DNA from: JBEGQX01 sp041180805
GTDB lineage: Bacteria; Planctomycetota; Planctomycetia; Gemmatales; Gemmataceae
Direction of reading: 5' to 3'
Assembly: GCA_041180805.1 (NCBI GenBank)
Contig: JBEGQX010000174.1
Coordinates: 1 to 19,917, forward strand
Length of the DNA: 19,917 bases
In this document: positions 8,049-15,831 of the stretch, piece after piece
Layout: each line of letters starts with the position of its first letter
Position numbering within the stretch: the stretch's first letter is position 1
Program-made: the position numbers and the translations under genes
Notes under the pieces: generated by a model
Database searches by the model: none
Seen by the model: the letters and a program-made list of their open reading frames with translations, nothing else
Told to the model about the DNA's origin: nothing

Positions 8049-9200
8049 TCAAGCGACTTTTGCCTTGGTTTGGGATGCAAGAACCCACTCAATAATATTC
8101 TTGGCGCCAAGTTCACAGGCTCCGCCTGTCATTTCTTTTTGCTTTAGCATGGCGAGCTTGGAAACAAGCTTTTCGCGTTCCGCCGGCTGACTAATCCATC
8201 TGGATAGATGTTCTGCGATCCAATTTGAGGGGCAGTCCGGGCCAAAAGATTCAGGGAACAATTCCTCTGCGGCAAGAAGATTTACCAAGGTAATGTAAGG
8301 CACATTTTTAAGCCGGTGCGCAAGGAAAGTGTTAATACGGGAAGCCTTGTACATGATTGTGGTTGGTCTTTGTGCCGCCATAATTTCAAGGCTTACAGAT
8401 CCGCTTACAGAGGCGCAGGCGTAGGCTGAATGAATGATTTCCTGAGTTTTCCCCACAAAGATTTCCGCGGGAATATCGGCGCCGGCAAGCATTTCCCGCA
8501 ATCGATTCTGGTGTTTTTCGGCAAAAGCTGCGATCAGAAACCTTGTTTCAGGATGTTTTTTATGGGCGATCTGCGCTGCGCGAATCAAGCTGGGGCCGTT
8601 TCTTTCCACTTCCTGATTTCGCGAGCCCGGAAGCAAGCCAATCGGGATTCCAGGTTGTTGCTTTTGATGGTCTAAAAATCCAGCATCAAGTTTTTGGCGC
8701 AGGATTTCATCGTAGTATGGGTGCCCGATGAGTTTTGTATTCAGACCATTTTTCGAGAACCATTTCTCCTCGAAGGGGAAATTACAAAGCACCAAATTGA
8801 TAAGTCGCTTCATTTTGCGAACACGCCAGGACCCCCAAGCCCAGATTTGAGGCGGCACAAAGTACACCACGGGTATGCCCATTTTTTTTGCCGCCGCTGC
8901 AAGCCACCAATGAAAACCAGGGTAATCAATCAGAACCAAGGCATCCGGTCTGTGCTTTCTGAAATGATCCTCCGCCTGTGCAATGAGCCCGAAAAATTTG
9001 GGAAGGTTTTTGAAAACTTGCGAAAAACCAACCACGGCAAGATCCACCAGGGGAAAGATAATCTGGCAGCCGGCATCCGCCATGCGTGTGCCACCAAATC
9101 CCCAAAGTTGAACGTCAGGCGTGCAATTTTTCAGGGCATGAACGAGATTGCTTCCGTGAAGATCGCCACTTGGTTCGCCAGCACTAATAAAAAGATTCAT
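8049..9200 (-). CDS. lpxB: lipid-A-disaccharide synthase
   Basis: 383 aa, the usual length. The enzyme joins UDP-2,3-diacylglucosamine and lipid X to form the lipid A disaccharide at the inner membrane (glycosyltransferase family 19). Motifs seen: SAGEPSGDLHG (6-16), GFGGTRM (34-40), DYPGFHWWLA (92-101), PPQIWAWG (116-123), GHPYYDE (159-165), LLPGSRNQEV (189-198) and SVSGSVSLE near 260. ATG 9200 follows AAGGAT at a good distance, but that ribosome-binding site is inside a hairpin at 9208-9231. The gene lies 90 nt behind a barrel gene on the same strand. It shows that this organism builds lipid A and so has a Gram-negative type outer membrane. Confidence 0.95.
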   Translation of the reverse strand: MNLFISAGEPSGDLHGSNLVHALKNCTPDVQLWGFGGTRMADAGCQIIFPLVDLAVVGFSQVFKNLPKFFGLIAQAEDHFRKHRPDALVLIDYPGFHWWLAAAAKKMGIPVVYFVPPQIWAWGSWRVRKMKRLINLVLCNFPFEEKWFSKNGLNTKLIGHPYYDEILRQKLDAGFLDHQKQQPGIPIGLLPGSRNQEVERNGPSLIRAAQIAHKKHPETRFLIAAFAEKHQNRLREMLAGADIPAEIFVGKTQEIIHSAYACASVSGSVSLEIMAAQRPTTIMYKASRINTFLAHRLKNVPYITLVNLLAAEELFPESFGPDCPSNWIAEHLSRWISQPAEREKLVSKLAMLKQKEMTGGACELGAKNIIEWVLASQTKAKVA

Positions 9201-9207
9201 GCGTTAC

Positions 9208-9231
9208 ATCCTTGCGCTTTTCGACAAGGAT
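9208..9231 (-). promoter_or_regulatory. hairpin covering the lpxB ribosome-binding site
   Basis: In the minus-strand RNA, AUCCUUG pairs with CAAGGAU, and two further C-G pairs form after a bulged U, around an AAAAG loop. The second arm holds the Shine-Dalgarno sequence AAGGAU and ends 7 nt before the lpxB AUG. The fold would hide the site from ribosomes. On the + strand the same hairpin is followed by AGC and six T and could stop antisense transcription. Confidence 0.45.
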
Positions 9232-9290
9232 AGCTTTTTTGCTTGGATATAAGCAATAGAAGGGTTATCGAGCTAATAGTGGGTGGAGCG

Positions 9291-10307
9291 TTAAAACGGT
9301 ACAAAAAGGCCAAGATAATAGAATGCCAGGGTGTTGCCAGCAACAAGATCGGTAGTGATTTCACTTCCAGTTCTAAATTCCAGGGAAGGGCATTTGGGGA
9401 AGAATACTGCACTTAAACCGACATCATTATAAAAGAGCCTTGCATCTCCAGAACGCTGGCCAATTAGGCTGGCGGCCCAATAACCCTGAAAGCGTGGTCC
9501 ATAAATGGGATACCATATGGAATTTTCTAAAAACCAACTAGGTTTGAAGGCTTCGCCATTATTCCCAACCAGTTCTTTGGTTGGCATATAGCCTGCGCCA
9601 AAAAAATTGTTCCCCAGATAATAATAACGGTTTGAAATAGCCACACCATCTTTGTAAGCGTAGGGTCTTGCAAGAGATGTGCCACGGTTCAGATTGTTGA
9701 AACTAAATGCGGAGAACCGCGCTTCCATGGTGCGCCAGTAATTCCAGGCAATACCACCACTCAGATCGTATTCTCTTTTGCTGAAATCAAAGGACCCCTG
9801 GTTTGCATTGGTAATACCCGGTGCGGCGCCTTGAGCCCAGAATCTTGATTGGCTAAAAATATACACCTCGCGATTGCGGCATAGAGCTATGTTAAATTCA
9901 AAATCCAAGGTGAATACTGGATCAAATTCCACTCCATTTGGAGCCATTTTTTGTCCGGTGGGAATCCCGCGAAAGCCGATGCCTCCCCAAACAAAAGGAA
10001 ATGGTGCATCCTCCACATTTGGAGGATCATTGGGTTCCAAGGATTCATAAGGGATCAAACTGGGAATTTTATTTGGTATGGTTCCTGGCAAAGGATTCAC
10101 TCTGCCAGGGGAATTGTCAGGAAAAAGATGTCTTTGGGGTGGGAAAAAATTGGTTTGTTCAACCCCATCTGTTTTTTCAGGGGAATCTGCCGCCATTCTT
10201 TCGCCCTGACTTGGCAAAATAAAAGCTAGTTTTTCCGGTTCTTTTACGAAACTTGCTTGAACAGAATTCTGCCCGGCAAATTGTAAAACCAGTAAAACTA
10301 ACAGCAT
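9291..10307 (-). CDS. predicted outer-membrane beta-barrel protein
   Basis: 338 aa. Residues 1-19 are hydrophobic and read as a signal peptide (LLVLLVLQFAGQNSVQA), although the usual basic start is missing. Only ATG 10307 is available in frame behind an upstream stop, and the ribosome-binding site is weak. Residues about 25-90 are rich in Pro, Asn and Glu and look like a flexible linker. From about residue 95 there are alternating strands rich in Gly, Tyr, Phe and Asn. The protein ends YYLGLFVPF, with a terminal Phe as in BAM substrates. General character resembles the barrel at 7176-8045, though they do not align obviously. It lies upstream of lpxB on the same strand. Function beyond an outer-membrane location is unknown. 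Confidence 0.6.
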   Translation of the reverse strand: MLLVLLVLQFAGQNSVQASFVKEPEKLAFILPSQGERMAADSPEKTDGVEQTNFFPPQRHLFPDNSPGRVNPLPGTIPNKIPSLIPYESLEPNDPPNVEDAPFPFVWGGIGFRGIPTGQKMAPNGVEFDPVFTLDFEFNIALCRNREVYIFSQSRFWAQGAAPGITNANQGSFDFSKREYDLSGGIAWNYWRTMEARFSAFSFNNLNRGTSLARPYAYKDGVAISNRYYYLGNNFFGAGYMPTKELVGNNGEAFKPSWFLENSIWYPIYGPRFQGYWAASLIGQRSGDARLFYNDVGLSAVFFPKCPSLEFRTGSEITTDLVAGNTLAFYYLGLFVPF

Positions 10308-10429
10308 ATCACTGAGCGCCCCTGATGGAATATCTGGCGATCTCAGAAATTAGAATGTTTGTCAAGTCGGTGGTAAAATTTAGGATTAATTACATGAAAG
10401 AATTGTAAGGATGGGTCAAATAGGCGGCT

Positions 10430-10747
10430 TTAGTGTTCGATTTGCATCCATTCTGGCTCAACAATTTCATATTTTGAATAAAGGTCTTCCAAATCGATGG
10501 GGGAATGTTCAAATCCGGATTTTTGAAGCGATTTGCCCAATTGTATAGCGATTTCAGATGTTATGGCATACTCCCGGTATAAACGATCTCCCTCCGATTC
10601 AAACTCGGACTTTTCTGCATATACCATTTCAAAAGCATCTGGATCTTCTCTGAGCATTTGTGTCCAGAAAGTGCTAAGCCTTTGGGAAAAGGAAGGTGCC
10701 TGTTCGTTAGATTTTGATATCACTTTGAGACAAATATATTCGTACAT
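10430..10747 (-). CDS. small acidic hypothetical protein
   Basis: 105 aa, not recognised. It has no signal peptide or membrane segment, so it is probably cytoplasmic. It is rich in Glu, Ser and Tyr and probably mostly helical, with pieces such as FWTQMLREDPDAFEMVY and then EFESEGDRLYREYAITSEIA. The ATG at 10747 has only a weak upstream GTGAG. It is divergent from the DUF1028 gene, with 59 nt between the ATGs, and lies 122 nt upstream of a barrel gene on the same strand. Composition and codon pattern look like a real gene, but homology would be needed to be sure. Confidence 0.55.
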   Translation of the reverse strand: MYEYICLKVISKSNEQAPSFSQRLSTFWTQMLREDPDAFEMVYAEKSEFESEGDRLYREYAITSEIAIQLGKSLQKSGFEHSPIDLEDLYSKYEIVEPEWMQIEH

Positions 10748-10765
10748 GCCTTGCTCACATGAGGT

Positions 10766-10771
10766 TATAAT
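10766..10771 (+). promoter_or_regulatory. candidate -10 box of the DUF1028 gene
   Basis: A perfect TATAAT lies 35 nt before the ATG at 10807, inside the short divergent gap. No good -35 box is seen at 17 nt spacing, so the assignment rests on the -10 hexamer and its position alone. Confidence 0.35.
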
Positions 10772-10806
10772 TGGATCTTATTCCATTTATATGCAGGATT
10801 TGCCCC

Positions 10807-11529
10807 ATGAAATACACAACATTTGCTTTTACGGCTTTCGTGATGGTTCTAGTATCTGTTTCCGAATCCCAAACCCCTAATAAGGGAGATCTCGCGGCAA
10901 CTTTTTCCATGGTGGCATACGATCCGGATTCCAAGATGTGGGGGGTGGTTGTTGCATCCAAATACCTTGCGGTGGGCGGGGTGGTACCTTGGGCAAAGGC
11001 TGGTGTTGGTGCTGTGGCGACACAGAGTCTTGTGAACATTTCTTGGGGGCCTGAAGGCTTGGATTTGCTTGCGAAAGGCAATGAGCCCACGAAAGTCATA
11101 GAGGTTTTGAAAGGTGGTGATCAAGGCTTTACCTTTCGCCAATTCGGTCTGGTGGACAGTAAGGGTAATGTTGCGAGTTTCACCGGGAAAGATTGCATGC
11201 CATGGGCTGGGGAAAAGCTTGGAAAGAATTATGCCTGTCAGGGTAACTTACTTACGGGGCCAGTGGTTCTCGAGGAGATGGTCAAAGGGTTTGAAAATTC
11301 AAAAGGGAATTTTCCCTGGCGGCTTCTGATGGCTTTGGATGCGGCTGACAGGGCGGGTGGAGACAAACGTGGCAAACAATCTGCCGCGATTCTTGTAGTT
11401 AGGGAAAAAGGCGGACCAAACTCAATAGGGGACCGCTATCTTGATTTAAGGGTGGATGACCATCCAGAACCCGTGGCAGAGTTGATTCGAATATCTTCAA
11501 AAACCAGCAGGGTTATAAGGGGTAAATAA
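10807..11529 (+). CDS. secreted DUF1028 (Ntn-hydrolase-like) protein
   Basis: 240 aa from ATG 10807, which has AGGA 8 nt upstream and opens a signal peptide (residues 1-22, ending SESQT). The mature part matches the DUF1028 family: TFSMVAYDPDSKMWGVVVAS near the N-terminus, then GAVATQSLVN, GPEGLDLLAKG, RQFGLVDSKGNVASFTG, and near the end DRAGGDKRGKQSAAILV and YLDLRVDDHPEPV. The family has a fold related to Ntn hydrolases; its substrate is not established. A periplasmic or secreted hydrolase is a reasonable inference. It stands alone on the + strand, with its own candidate -10 box and the hairpin at 11532-11565 directly behind its stop. Confidence 0.85.
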   Translation: MKYTTFAFTAFVMVLVSVSESQTPNKGDLAATFSMVAYDPDSKMWGVVVASKYLAVGGVVPWAKAGVGAVATQSLVNISWGPEGLDLLAKGNEPTKVIEVLKGGDQGFTFRQFGLVDSKGNVASFTGKDCMPWAGEKLGKNYACQGNLLTGPVVLEEMVKGFENSKGNFPWRLLMALDAADRAGGDKRGKQSAAILVVREKGGPNSIGDRYLDLRVDDHPEPVAELIRISSKTSRVIRGK

Positions 11530-11531
11530 AA

Positions 11532-11565
11532 AAAGATGGCAGCACTGCCTTGCGCTGCCATCTTT
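11532..11565 (-). terminator. terminator shared by DUF1028 gene and the small minus-strand gene
   Basis: A perfect 12-bp stem (11532-11543 with 11554-11565) encloses a 10-nt loop. The strong T-run (seven T) is on the minus strand, directly behind the stop of the small gene at 11565-11567. On the + strand only TTT ends the stem, so termination of the DUF1028 transcript may be weaker. Confidence 0.8.
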
Positions 11566-11709
11566 CAAAGTCGGAAGTATTTTACCGAAACAACTTCAAG
11601 TGGGGTGAGGTTCTTTCCAAGGTGCTCTCCGGTATTCCCCCCGACATATTCTTCATCGACCCCGGGGAGATAGCTCCCTAGCCATCTTAAAAAAAAGGTT
11701 CATTCCCAT
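11565..11709 (-). pseudogene. small gene with a +1 frame break at a run of eight T
   Basis: ATG 11709 has GGTGAG 8 nt upstream, a close match to the anti-Shine-Dalgarno complement. The frame reads MGMNLFF and then, after eight T (11689-11696), runs into a short tail and stops. In the +1 frame the reading continues as LRWLGSYLPGVDEEYVGGN, then TGEHLGKNLTPLEVVSVK and YFRL, ending at TGA 11565-11567. That reading is clearly protein-like and stops exactly at the terminator stem. With seven T the gene would be one 47-aa ORF. The break may be a programmed or transcriptional slippage site, a real mutation, or a homopolymer sequencing error. No known family recognised. It lies 76 nt behind hemH on the same strand. 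Confidence 0.55.
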
Positions 11710-11785
11710 TTGATTGGCTCACCGGATATTGATCATTAAAAGCTAAATAGTTGGAATTCCCCCAAACCTTACAACCGATACAGCT

Positions 11786-12763
11786 TTATCGAAGCCAATG
11801 GCCGCCTTCCTCACGGATAATCGTGGCCATGGCCTCAATCCAAGCAGGGTGATCATTCAGGCAGGGGCATTGGTGCAATTCTTCGCCACCGGCTTCCACA
11901 AAGACTTCCTTGGCTTCGTGCCCGATTTCGTCGATGGTTTCAAGGCAATCGGCTGTAAACCCCGGTGTGGTAACAAATATCTTTTTAACTCCATGCTCCG
12001 CCAGCTTTTCAAGGTAAGGTTCGGTGTATGGTTTTAGCCATTCCTCCCTGCCAAACAGGGATTGGAAGGTCTGTGACCATTGCTTCCTTTCCCAACCCAT
12101 TTTCTTGACCAGAGCAAAGGTGGTTCTCTTTACATGGGTCGCATACGGGTCGCCTCTTTGGCAGTACGAGATAGGGATGCCATGGAAACTGATCAAGAAG
12201 TGGTCGGGTTTCCATTCTAGTTTGGCTGTTTGTTCATGAATAATGTCTGCAAGGGCGGAAATGTAAGCCGGGTGGTCATAGTAGGGGGGAATGAAGTGAA
12301 TGGCTGGGACTTTTCGTATCTTCTGCATCGCCATGCCAAGGCAGTCCATGGCAGAGGCGGTTGTGGTTGCCGAAAATTGTGGGTACATGGGCAGGACGAT
12401 GACTTTTTCGATTCCCTTTTTGACCATTTCTTCCAAAACCGTATGAAGAGGTGGGTTGCCGATTTGCATCCCAAACTCCACCATATGGTCGGGGAATTTT
12501 TCCCTAAGCAATTCTGTCTGCCGTTTTGTGTAGTGAAGTAATGGAGAACCAGTCTTGGCATCCCAAACTCGTTTGTATTTCTCGGCAGACTGCCTGGGGC
12601 GGAACGGGAGGATGAACAAGTTTAAGATTACCCACCAGAGAAAACGGGGAATTTCAATCAATCTTGGGTCTGAAAGAAATTGCCTTAGATAACGTCTCAA
12701 AGCCGAAGAGGTGGGGGCGTCTGGTGTTCCAAGTTGTACGAGAAGGATTCCGGTTTTATTCAT
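11786..12763 (-). CDS. hemH: ferrochelatase
   Basis: 325 aa, the normal length. It inserts ferrous iron into a porphyrin in haem biosynthesis (protoporphyrin IX to haem, or coproporphyrin III in the coproporphyrin-dependent route), at the cytoplasmic face of the membrane. Motifs: GILLVQLGTPDAP (5-17), FGMQIGNPPL (97-106), LPMYPQFSATTT (124-135), the catalytic His in SFHGIP (H194) and the second metal-site region TADCLETIDEI (270-280). CPC at 299-301 near the C-terminus is noted; I cannot say whether it binds a cluster. ATG 12763 follows AGGA at a good distance. A ferredoxin gene lies upstream on the same strand but is separated by a terminator. Haem is needed for the di-heme cytochrome in this window. 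Confidence 0.93.
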   Translation of the reverse strand: MNKTGILLVQLGTPDAPTSSALRRYLRQFLSDPRLIEIPRFLWWVILNLFILPFRPRQSAEKYKRVWDAKTGSPLLHYTKRQTELLREKFPDHMVEFGMQIGNPPLHTVLEEMVKKGIEKVIVLPMYPQFSATTTASAMDCLGMAMQKIRKVPAIHFIPPYYDHPAYISALADIIHEQTAKLEWKPDHFLISFHGIPISYCQRGDPYATHVKRTTFALVKKMGWERKQWSQTFQSLFGREEWLKPYTEPYLEKLAEHGVKKIFVTTPGFTADCLETIDEIGHEAKEVFVEAGGEELHQCPCLNDHPAWIEAMATIIREEGGHWLR

Positions 12764-12785
12764 AATAAGTTCCTGAAATTCAAAA

Positions 12786-12815
12786 GGCCCATCTGGGAAA
12801 AATACCAGATGGGCC
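12786..12815 (-). terminator. rho-independent terminator of the ferredoxin gene
   Basis: A perfect 11-bp stem (12786-12796 with 12805-12815) with an 8-nt loop is followed on the minus strand by TTTT. It lies 24 nt behind the ferredoxin stop and just before the hemH ribosome-binding site, so hemH probably depends on read-through or on a promoter inside the 76-nt gap. Confidence 0.8.
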
Positions 12816-12839
12816 CGCTTTGTTCACTTTAAATGCCAA

Positions 12840-13148
12840 CTATGACTTTTTCTTACATTCCGGGCCTTCAAGAGGATCTTGCTTTTCCGTGCAATGACCA
12901 CCGGAGGTTTTTAGCGCCTTCGCTCTTTCGAGGTTGATCTGGATGTATTGCTTTTGATTGGCTGGGACATTCGATTCTGAGAAAATAGCTTCCACTGGAC
13001 ATTCTGGAACACAAGCCTCGCAGTCGATGCAATCGGATGGGTCGATGTAAACCATCTTGTCATCGATGTAAAAGCATTCAACAGGACAAACGGATACGCA
13101 ATCAGTGTATCTGCAATCGTGGCAAGCCTGGGTCACTACATGAGCCAT
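12840..13148 (-). CDS. fdxA: seven-iron (3Fe-4S/4Fe-4S) ferredoxin, FdxA-like
   Basis: 102 aa from ATG 13148, which has AAGGAAA upstream; a longer TTG reading from 13166 adds six residues and is less likely. The N-terminal half follows the FdxA pattern: MAHVVTQACHDCRYTDC, then VSVCPVECFY (cysteines 9, 12, 17, 21 and 25) and CIDCEACVPECPVEAI (cysteines 40, 43, 46 and 50), which together can bind one 3Fe-4S and one 4Fe-4S cluster. The C-terminal tail carries two more cysteines (GGHC and PEC) and ends KKKS. It is a cytoplasmic electron carrier; its partner is not shown by the context. Confidence 0.9.
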   Translation of the reverse strand: MAHVVTQACHDCRYTDCVSVCPVECFYIDDKMVYIDPSDCIDCEACVPECPVEAIFSESNVPANQKQYIQINLERAKALKTSGGHCTEKQDPLEGPECKKKS

Positions 13149-13201
13149 GGATCGATTTCCTTTCAAAACACAATCTGGATCTAACCATTCCTACAAGATA
13201 A

Positions 13202-13230
13202 CTCTTAGTGGCATTTTGCCCGCTCGTCAA
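13202..13230 (-). promoter_or_regulatory. candidate promoter of the ferredoxin gene
   Basis: On the minus strand TTGACG (13225-13230) lies 17 nt before TAAGAG (13202-13207). The -35 box is good and the -10 box is poor. It is placed about 55 nt before the ferredoxin ATG. No other signal was seen in the 213-nt divergent gap. Confidence 0.25.
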
Positions 13231-13361
13231 CTTGGAAATGTCCTGATCTGGAAAGTCGTGGGGAATTGGCAAAATGGGGGATTAAATCTTGGGCTGGACG
13301 GGAGGAGCTGAAAATTATTAATCTTGGCTTCAAAGATGTTTGTATTTGCCAAGGATAGGCC

Positions 13362-14756
13362 ATGATTCAGCGTCGTAGCCAGCTTCTGATTGCCTGGTTT
13401 TTTTTCTGTGACCTGCTAGCCACAGCTCTTGCCTGGTTGCTTGCTTATCAAATGAGGTTTGAATCTGGTTGGATTCCCATGCATTCCCTGCATCATGACG
13501 GGGAAATTTCCCTTTCGCATCTTCCCTGGGTGCTTTTTGTCGCGGTGGTTGCATATCAGGCAACAGGTCAATATCGCATAAGCCGCATGCGAAGGATGCG
13601 GGAAGAGCTTTTTTGCACCATTCAAGGGACCTTTTTCCTGGTTTTGATGGTTCTTGCCGTGGACTTTTTCCGGAAAGACTTATCAGGGTCCCGGGCCATG
13701 GTACTTCTATTCAGCGGGTTAAATGTGCTATGGGTTTTTCTGTTCAGGCAGCTTAACTGGAGTCTTATCCGCACTTTGCGTACCCGTGGTTACGACCAGT
13801 CTTTCTCAATTATTGTTGGGACGGGCAGGGTGGCCAGGAAAATGGCTAACACCCTGACAGGGAACACCTGGCTTGGCATTCGAAATATTGGCTTTGTTGA
13901 GGACAACCTGACCCAATACAACCAAGATCTGGATATTCTTGGAAAGGTGGAGGAACTTCCCACCCTTGTAAGCAAATATTCTGTAAGTCATGTTTTTATC
14001 GCACTTCCCATGAATCGATATGACGATGTCCGCAAGATCTATTCCATCCTTGCTGATTGTTTTGTGGATATCAGGCTTGCTGCTGACATTCCCGAACTTT
14101 CGGGCCTTTCGCTTTCCACAGTGGATGTGGATGGAATGCCTCTGGTTTCTCTCCGAGAGAATCCTCATTTTGGATTGAATGTCATGTTCAAAAGGGGAAT
14201 GGATATTATTCTTTCCCTGGTGGGGTTGATAATCATATCCCCGCTGCTTTTGCTGGTTGCCGCAATGATCAAGCTGACCAGCAGGGGGCCTGTCTTTTAC
14301 CGACAGGAGCGCTGTGGGCTAAACGGACAGCCTTTCCAAATGCTTAAATTTCGCAGCATGAAAGTGGATGCGGAAAAGGATACCGGGGCGGTATGGGCCC
14401 GCAAAAACGATGACCGTCGAACCATTCTTGGGACATTTCTCCGTTCCACAAGCATCGATGAACTTCCACAACTTATCAACGTGCTAAAAGGCGAAATGAG
14501 CCTTGTTGGGCCAAGACCTGAGCGTCCAGTATTCATTGACAAGTTTCGCAAAACCATTCCAAATTACATGGCTCGCCATTCTGTGAAAGCAGGAATCACA
14601 GGCTGGGCGCAGGTTCATGGGTGGCGTGGAAACACCTCTCTTCGAAAAAGGTTGCAATACGACCTTTATTACATCACTCATTGGACTCCCTGGATGGATA
14701 TTCGAATTCTTTGGATGACGATATTCAAAGGAATGGTCCATCGGAACGCTTATTAG
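13362..14756 (+). CDS. polyprenyl-phosphate sugar-1-phosphate transferase (WcaJ/undecaprenyl-phosphate glucose phosphotransferase type)
   Basis: 464 aa. Four to five membrane segments fill residues about 8-130, a Rossmann-like CoA-binding domain follows (about 145-240, with VGTGRVARKMA), then a fifth segment (about 280-305) and the cytoplasmic sugar transferase domain to the end. Motifs of the catalytic domain: KRGMDIILSLVGLI, GPVFYRQERCG, FKMRSM-like LKFRSMKVDAE, STSIDELPQLINVLKGEMS, LVGPRPERP, and GITGWAQVHGWRGNTSLRKR. The enzyme moves a sugar 1-phosphate, often glucose or galactose, to undecaprenyl phosphate and starts exopolysaccharide or O-antigen repeat units. ATG 13362 has AGGA 6 nt upstream. 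No other polysaccharide gene is next to it, so it appears as a lone initiating transferase. Confidence 0.9.
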   Translation: MIQRRSQLLIAWFFFCDLLATALAWLLAYQMRFESGWIPMHSLHHDGEISLSHLPWVLFVAVVAYQATGQYRISRMRRMREELFCTIQGTFFLVLMVLAVDFFRKDLSGSRAMVLLFSGLNVLWVFLFRQLNWSLIRTLRTRGYDQSFSIIVGTGRVARKMANTLTGNTWLGIRNIGFVEDNLTQYNQDLDILGKVEELPTLVSKYSVSHVFIALPMNRYDDVRKIYSILADCFVDIRLAADIPELSGLSLSTVDVDGMPLVSLRENPHFGLNVMFKRGMDIILSLVGLIIISPLLLLVAAMIKLTSRGPVFYRQERCGLNGQPFQMLKFRSMKVDAEKDTGAVWARKNDDRRTILGTFLRSTSIDELPQLINVLKGEMSLVGPRPERPVFIDKFRKTIPNYMARHSVKAGITGWAQVHGWRGNTSLRKRLQYDLYYITHWTPWMDIRILWMTIFKGMVHRNAY

Positions 14757-14829
14757 TGTGCCTTTTAAGGTAGCCCTTACATTCCCGTGCAACCTCGATA
14801 AAATGATGAGATTGCAAGGAGAATGATGG

Positions 14830-15831
14830 ATGTTTGTTGATAGGGTCACATTGTTTGTCAAAGGTGGTGACGGCGGTTCCGGTTGCCGGAGCTTTCGCAG
14901 GGAGAAGTACATTCCCAAGGGGGGCCCTGACGGTGGCGATGGTGGCGATGGTGGCGATGTTATAGTTCGCGCCATTGAAGGAACTGACAGCCTTGCCGAC
15001 ATAGTTAATCGCAAGCATTGGAAGGCCGAGGCGGGCGGTTCTGGTGGCCCATGCAATTGCCATGGAACCAAGGCTTCAGACCTGATTATTGCGGTGCCCC
15101 CGGGAACTGTCATTCGAGATCGAGATCGAGGCAATCTTCTCAAGGATCTCAAGGAACCAAACGACCAGGTTATTGTCGCGCTTGGGGGCCGTGGAGGCCG
15201 AGGTAACAAAGCTTTCGCCACTTCCACGAACCGTGCTCCCCGCCAGTTTCAACCCGGCACGCCTGGGGAAGAACGCTGGATCAGCATGGAATTGAAAGTC
15301 ATTGCTGATGTGGGGTTGGTGGGTAAACCCAACGCTGGTAAATCCACCCTCTTAAGCCGGCTATCCCGCGCACATCCGGAAATTGCATCCTACCCATTCA
15401 CCACAAAGCACCCCAATCTGGGACAGGTGATGATTGGTGGGGAAAGGGCCTTTATCCTTGCGGACCTGCCTGGTCTTATCGAAGGCGCCCATATGGGTGT
15501 TGGACTTGGCCATGAATTCCTTCGCCATGTGGAACGGACGAATGTAATCGTACATTTGCTGGAACCGTTTCCCATGGATCAAACCAAGCCGCTGGATAAC
15601 TACCATGCAATTCGGAATGAATTGATTTTGCATGGCAGCAAGACAGAGGAGAAACCTGAAGTCATCGCCATGAGCAAAAGCGAACTTACAGGTTCCGAAG
15701 ATATTTGCAAAGAGCTTGAAGCCTCTTTGGGAAAAACAGTGCTGGCCATTTCCGCGGTGACTGGCGAGGGGCTTTCCCTGTTGGTGCAGGCGATCACCAA
15801 GGAATTAAACAAAATCAAGAACCCCGAGTAA
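14830..15831 (+). CDS. obgE: Obg/CgtA GTPase
   Basis: 333 aa; Obg domain plus G domain, without the variable C-terminal extension found in many homologues. Obg acts in large ribosomal subunit assembly and growth control. The N-terminal glycine-rich Obg fold spans 1-158 (KGGDGGSGCRSFRREKY, then GGDGGDGGD encoded by three identical 9-nt units near 14934-14960). G1 is GKPNAGKS (165-172), the switch region reads PFTTKHPNLG, and G3 is DLPGL (212-216). G4, normally NKxD, reads SKSE (282-285), so guanine recognition may differ. G5 is SAVTGEG. ATG 14830 follows AAGGAG 8 nt upstream. Its TAA overlaps the ATG of coaX by one base, the first of a chain of overlapping genes. Confidence 0.93.
   Translation: MFVDRVTLFVKGGDGGSGCRSFRREKYIPKGGPDGGDGGDGGDVIVRAIEGTDSLADIVNRKHWKAEAGGSGGPCNCHGTKASDLIIAVPPGTVIRDRDRGNLLKDLKEPNDQVIVALGGRGGRGNKAFATSTNRAPRQFQPGTPGEERWISMELKVIADVGLVGKPNAGKSTLLSRLSRAHPEIASYPFTTKHPNLGQVMIGGERAFILADLPGLIEGAHMGVGLGHEFLRHVERTNVIVHLLEPFPMDQTKPLDNYHAIRNELILHGSKTEEKPEVIAMSKSELTGSEDICKELEASLGKTVLAISAVTGEGLSLLVQAITKELNKIKNPE

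Noticed and set aside
10326..10409. + strand 27-codon ORF between the barrel gene and the small acidic gene
   Set aside because: No ribosome-binding site and far too short to judge from codon use alone.
13215..13356. + strand open frame before the sugar transferase, about 44 codons, ending in TAG just before ATG 13362
   Set aside because: No good start or ribosome-binding site, and the composition (many Trp, Cys and Ser) is unlike the neighbouring proteins. It is more likely chance.
14933..14960. Three 9-nt direct repeats (GGTGGCGAT)
   Set aside because: They encode the normal Gly-Asp-rich loop of the Obg domain and need no further explanation.
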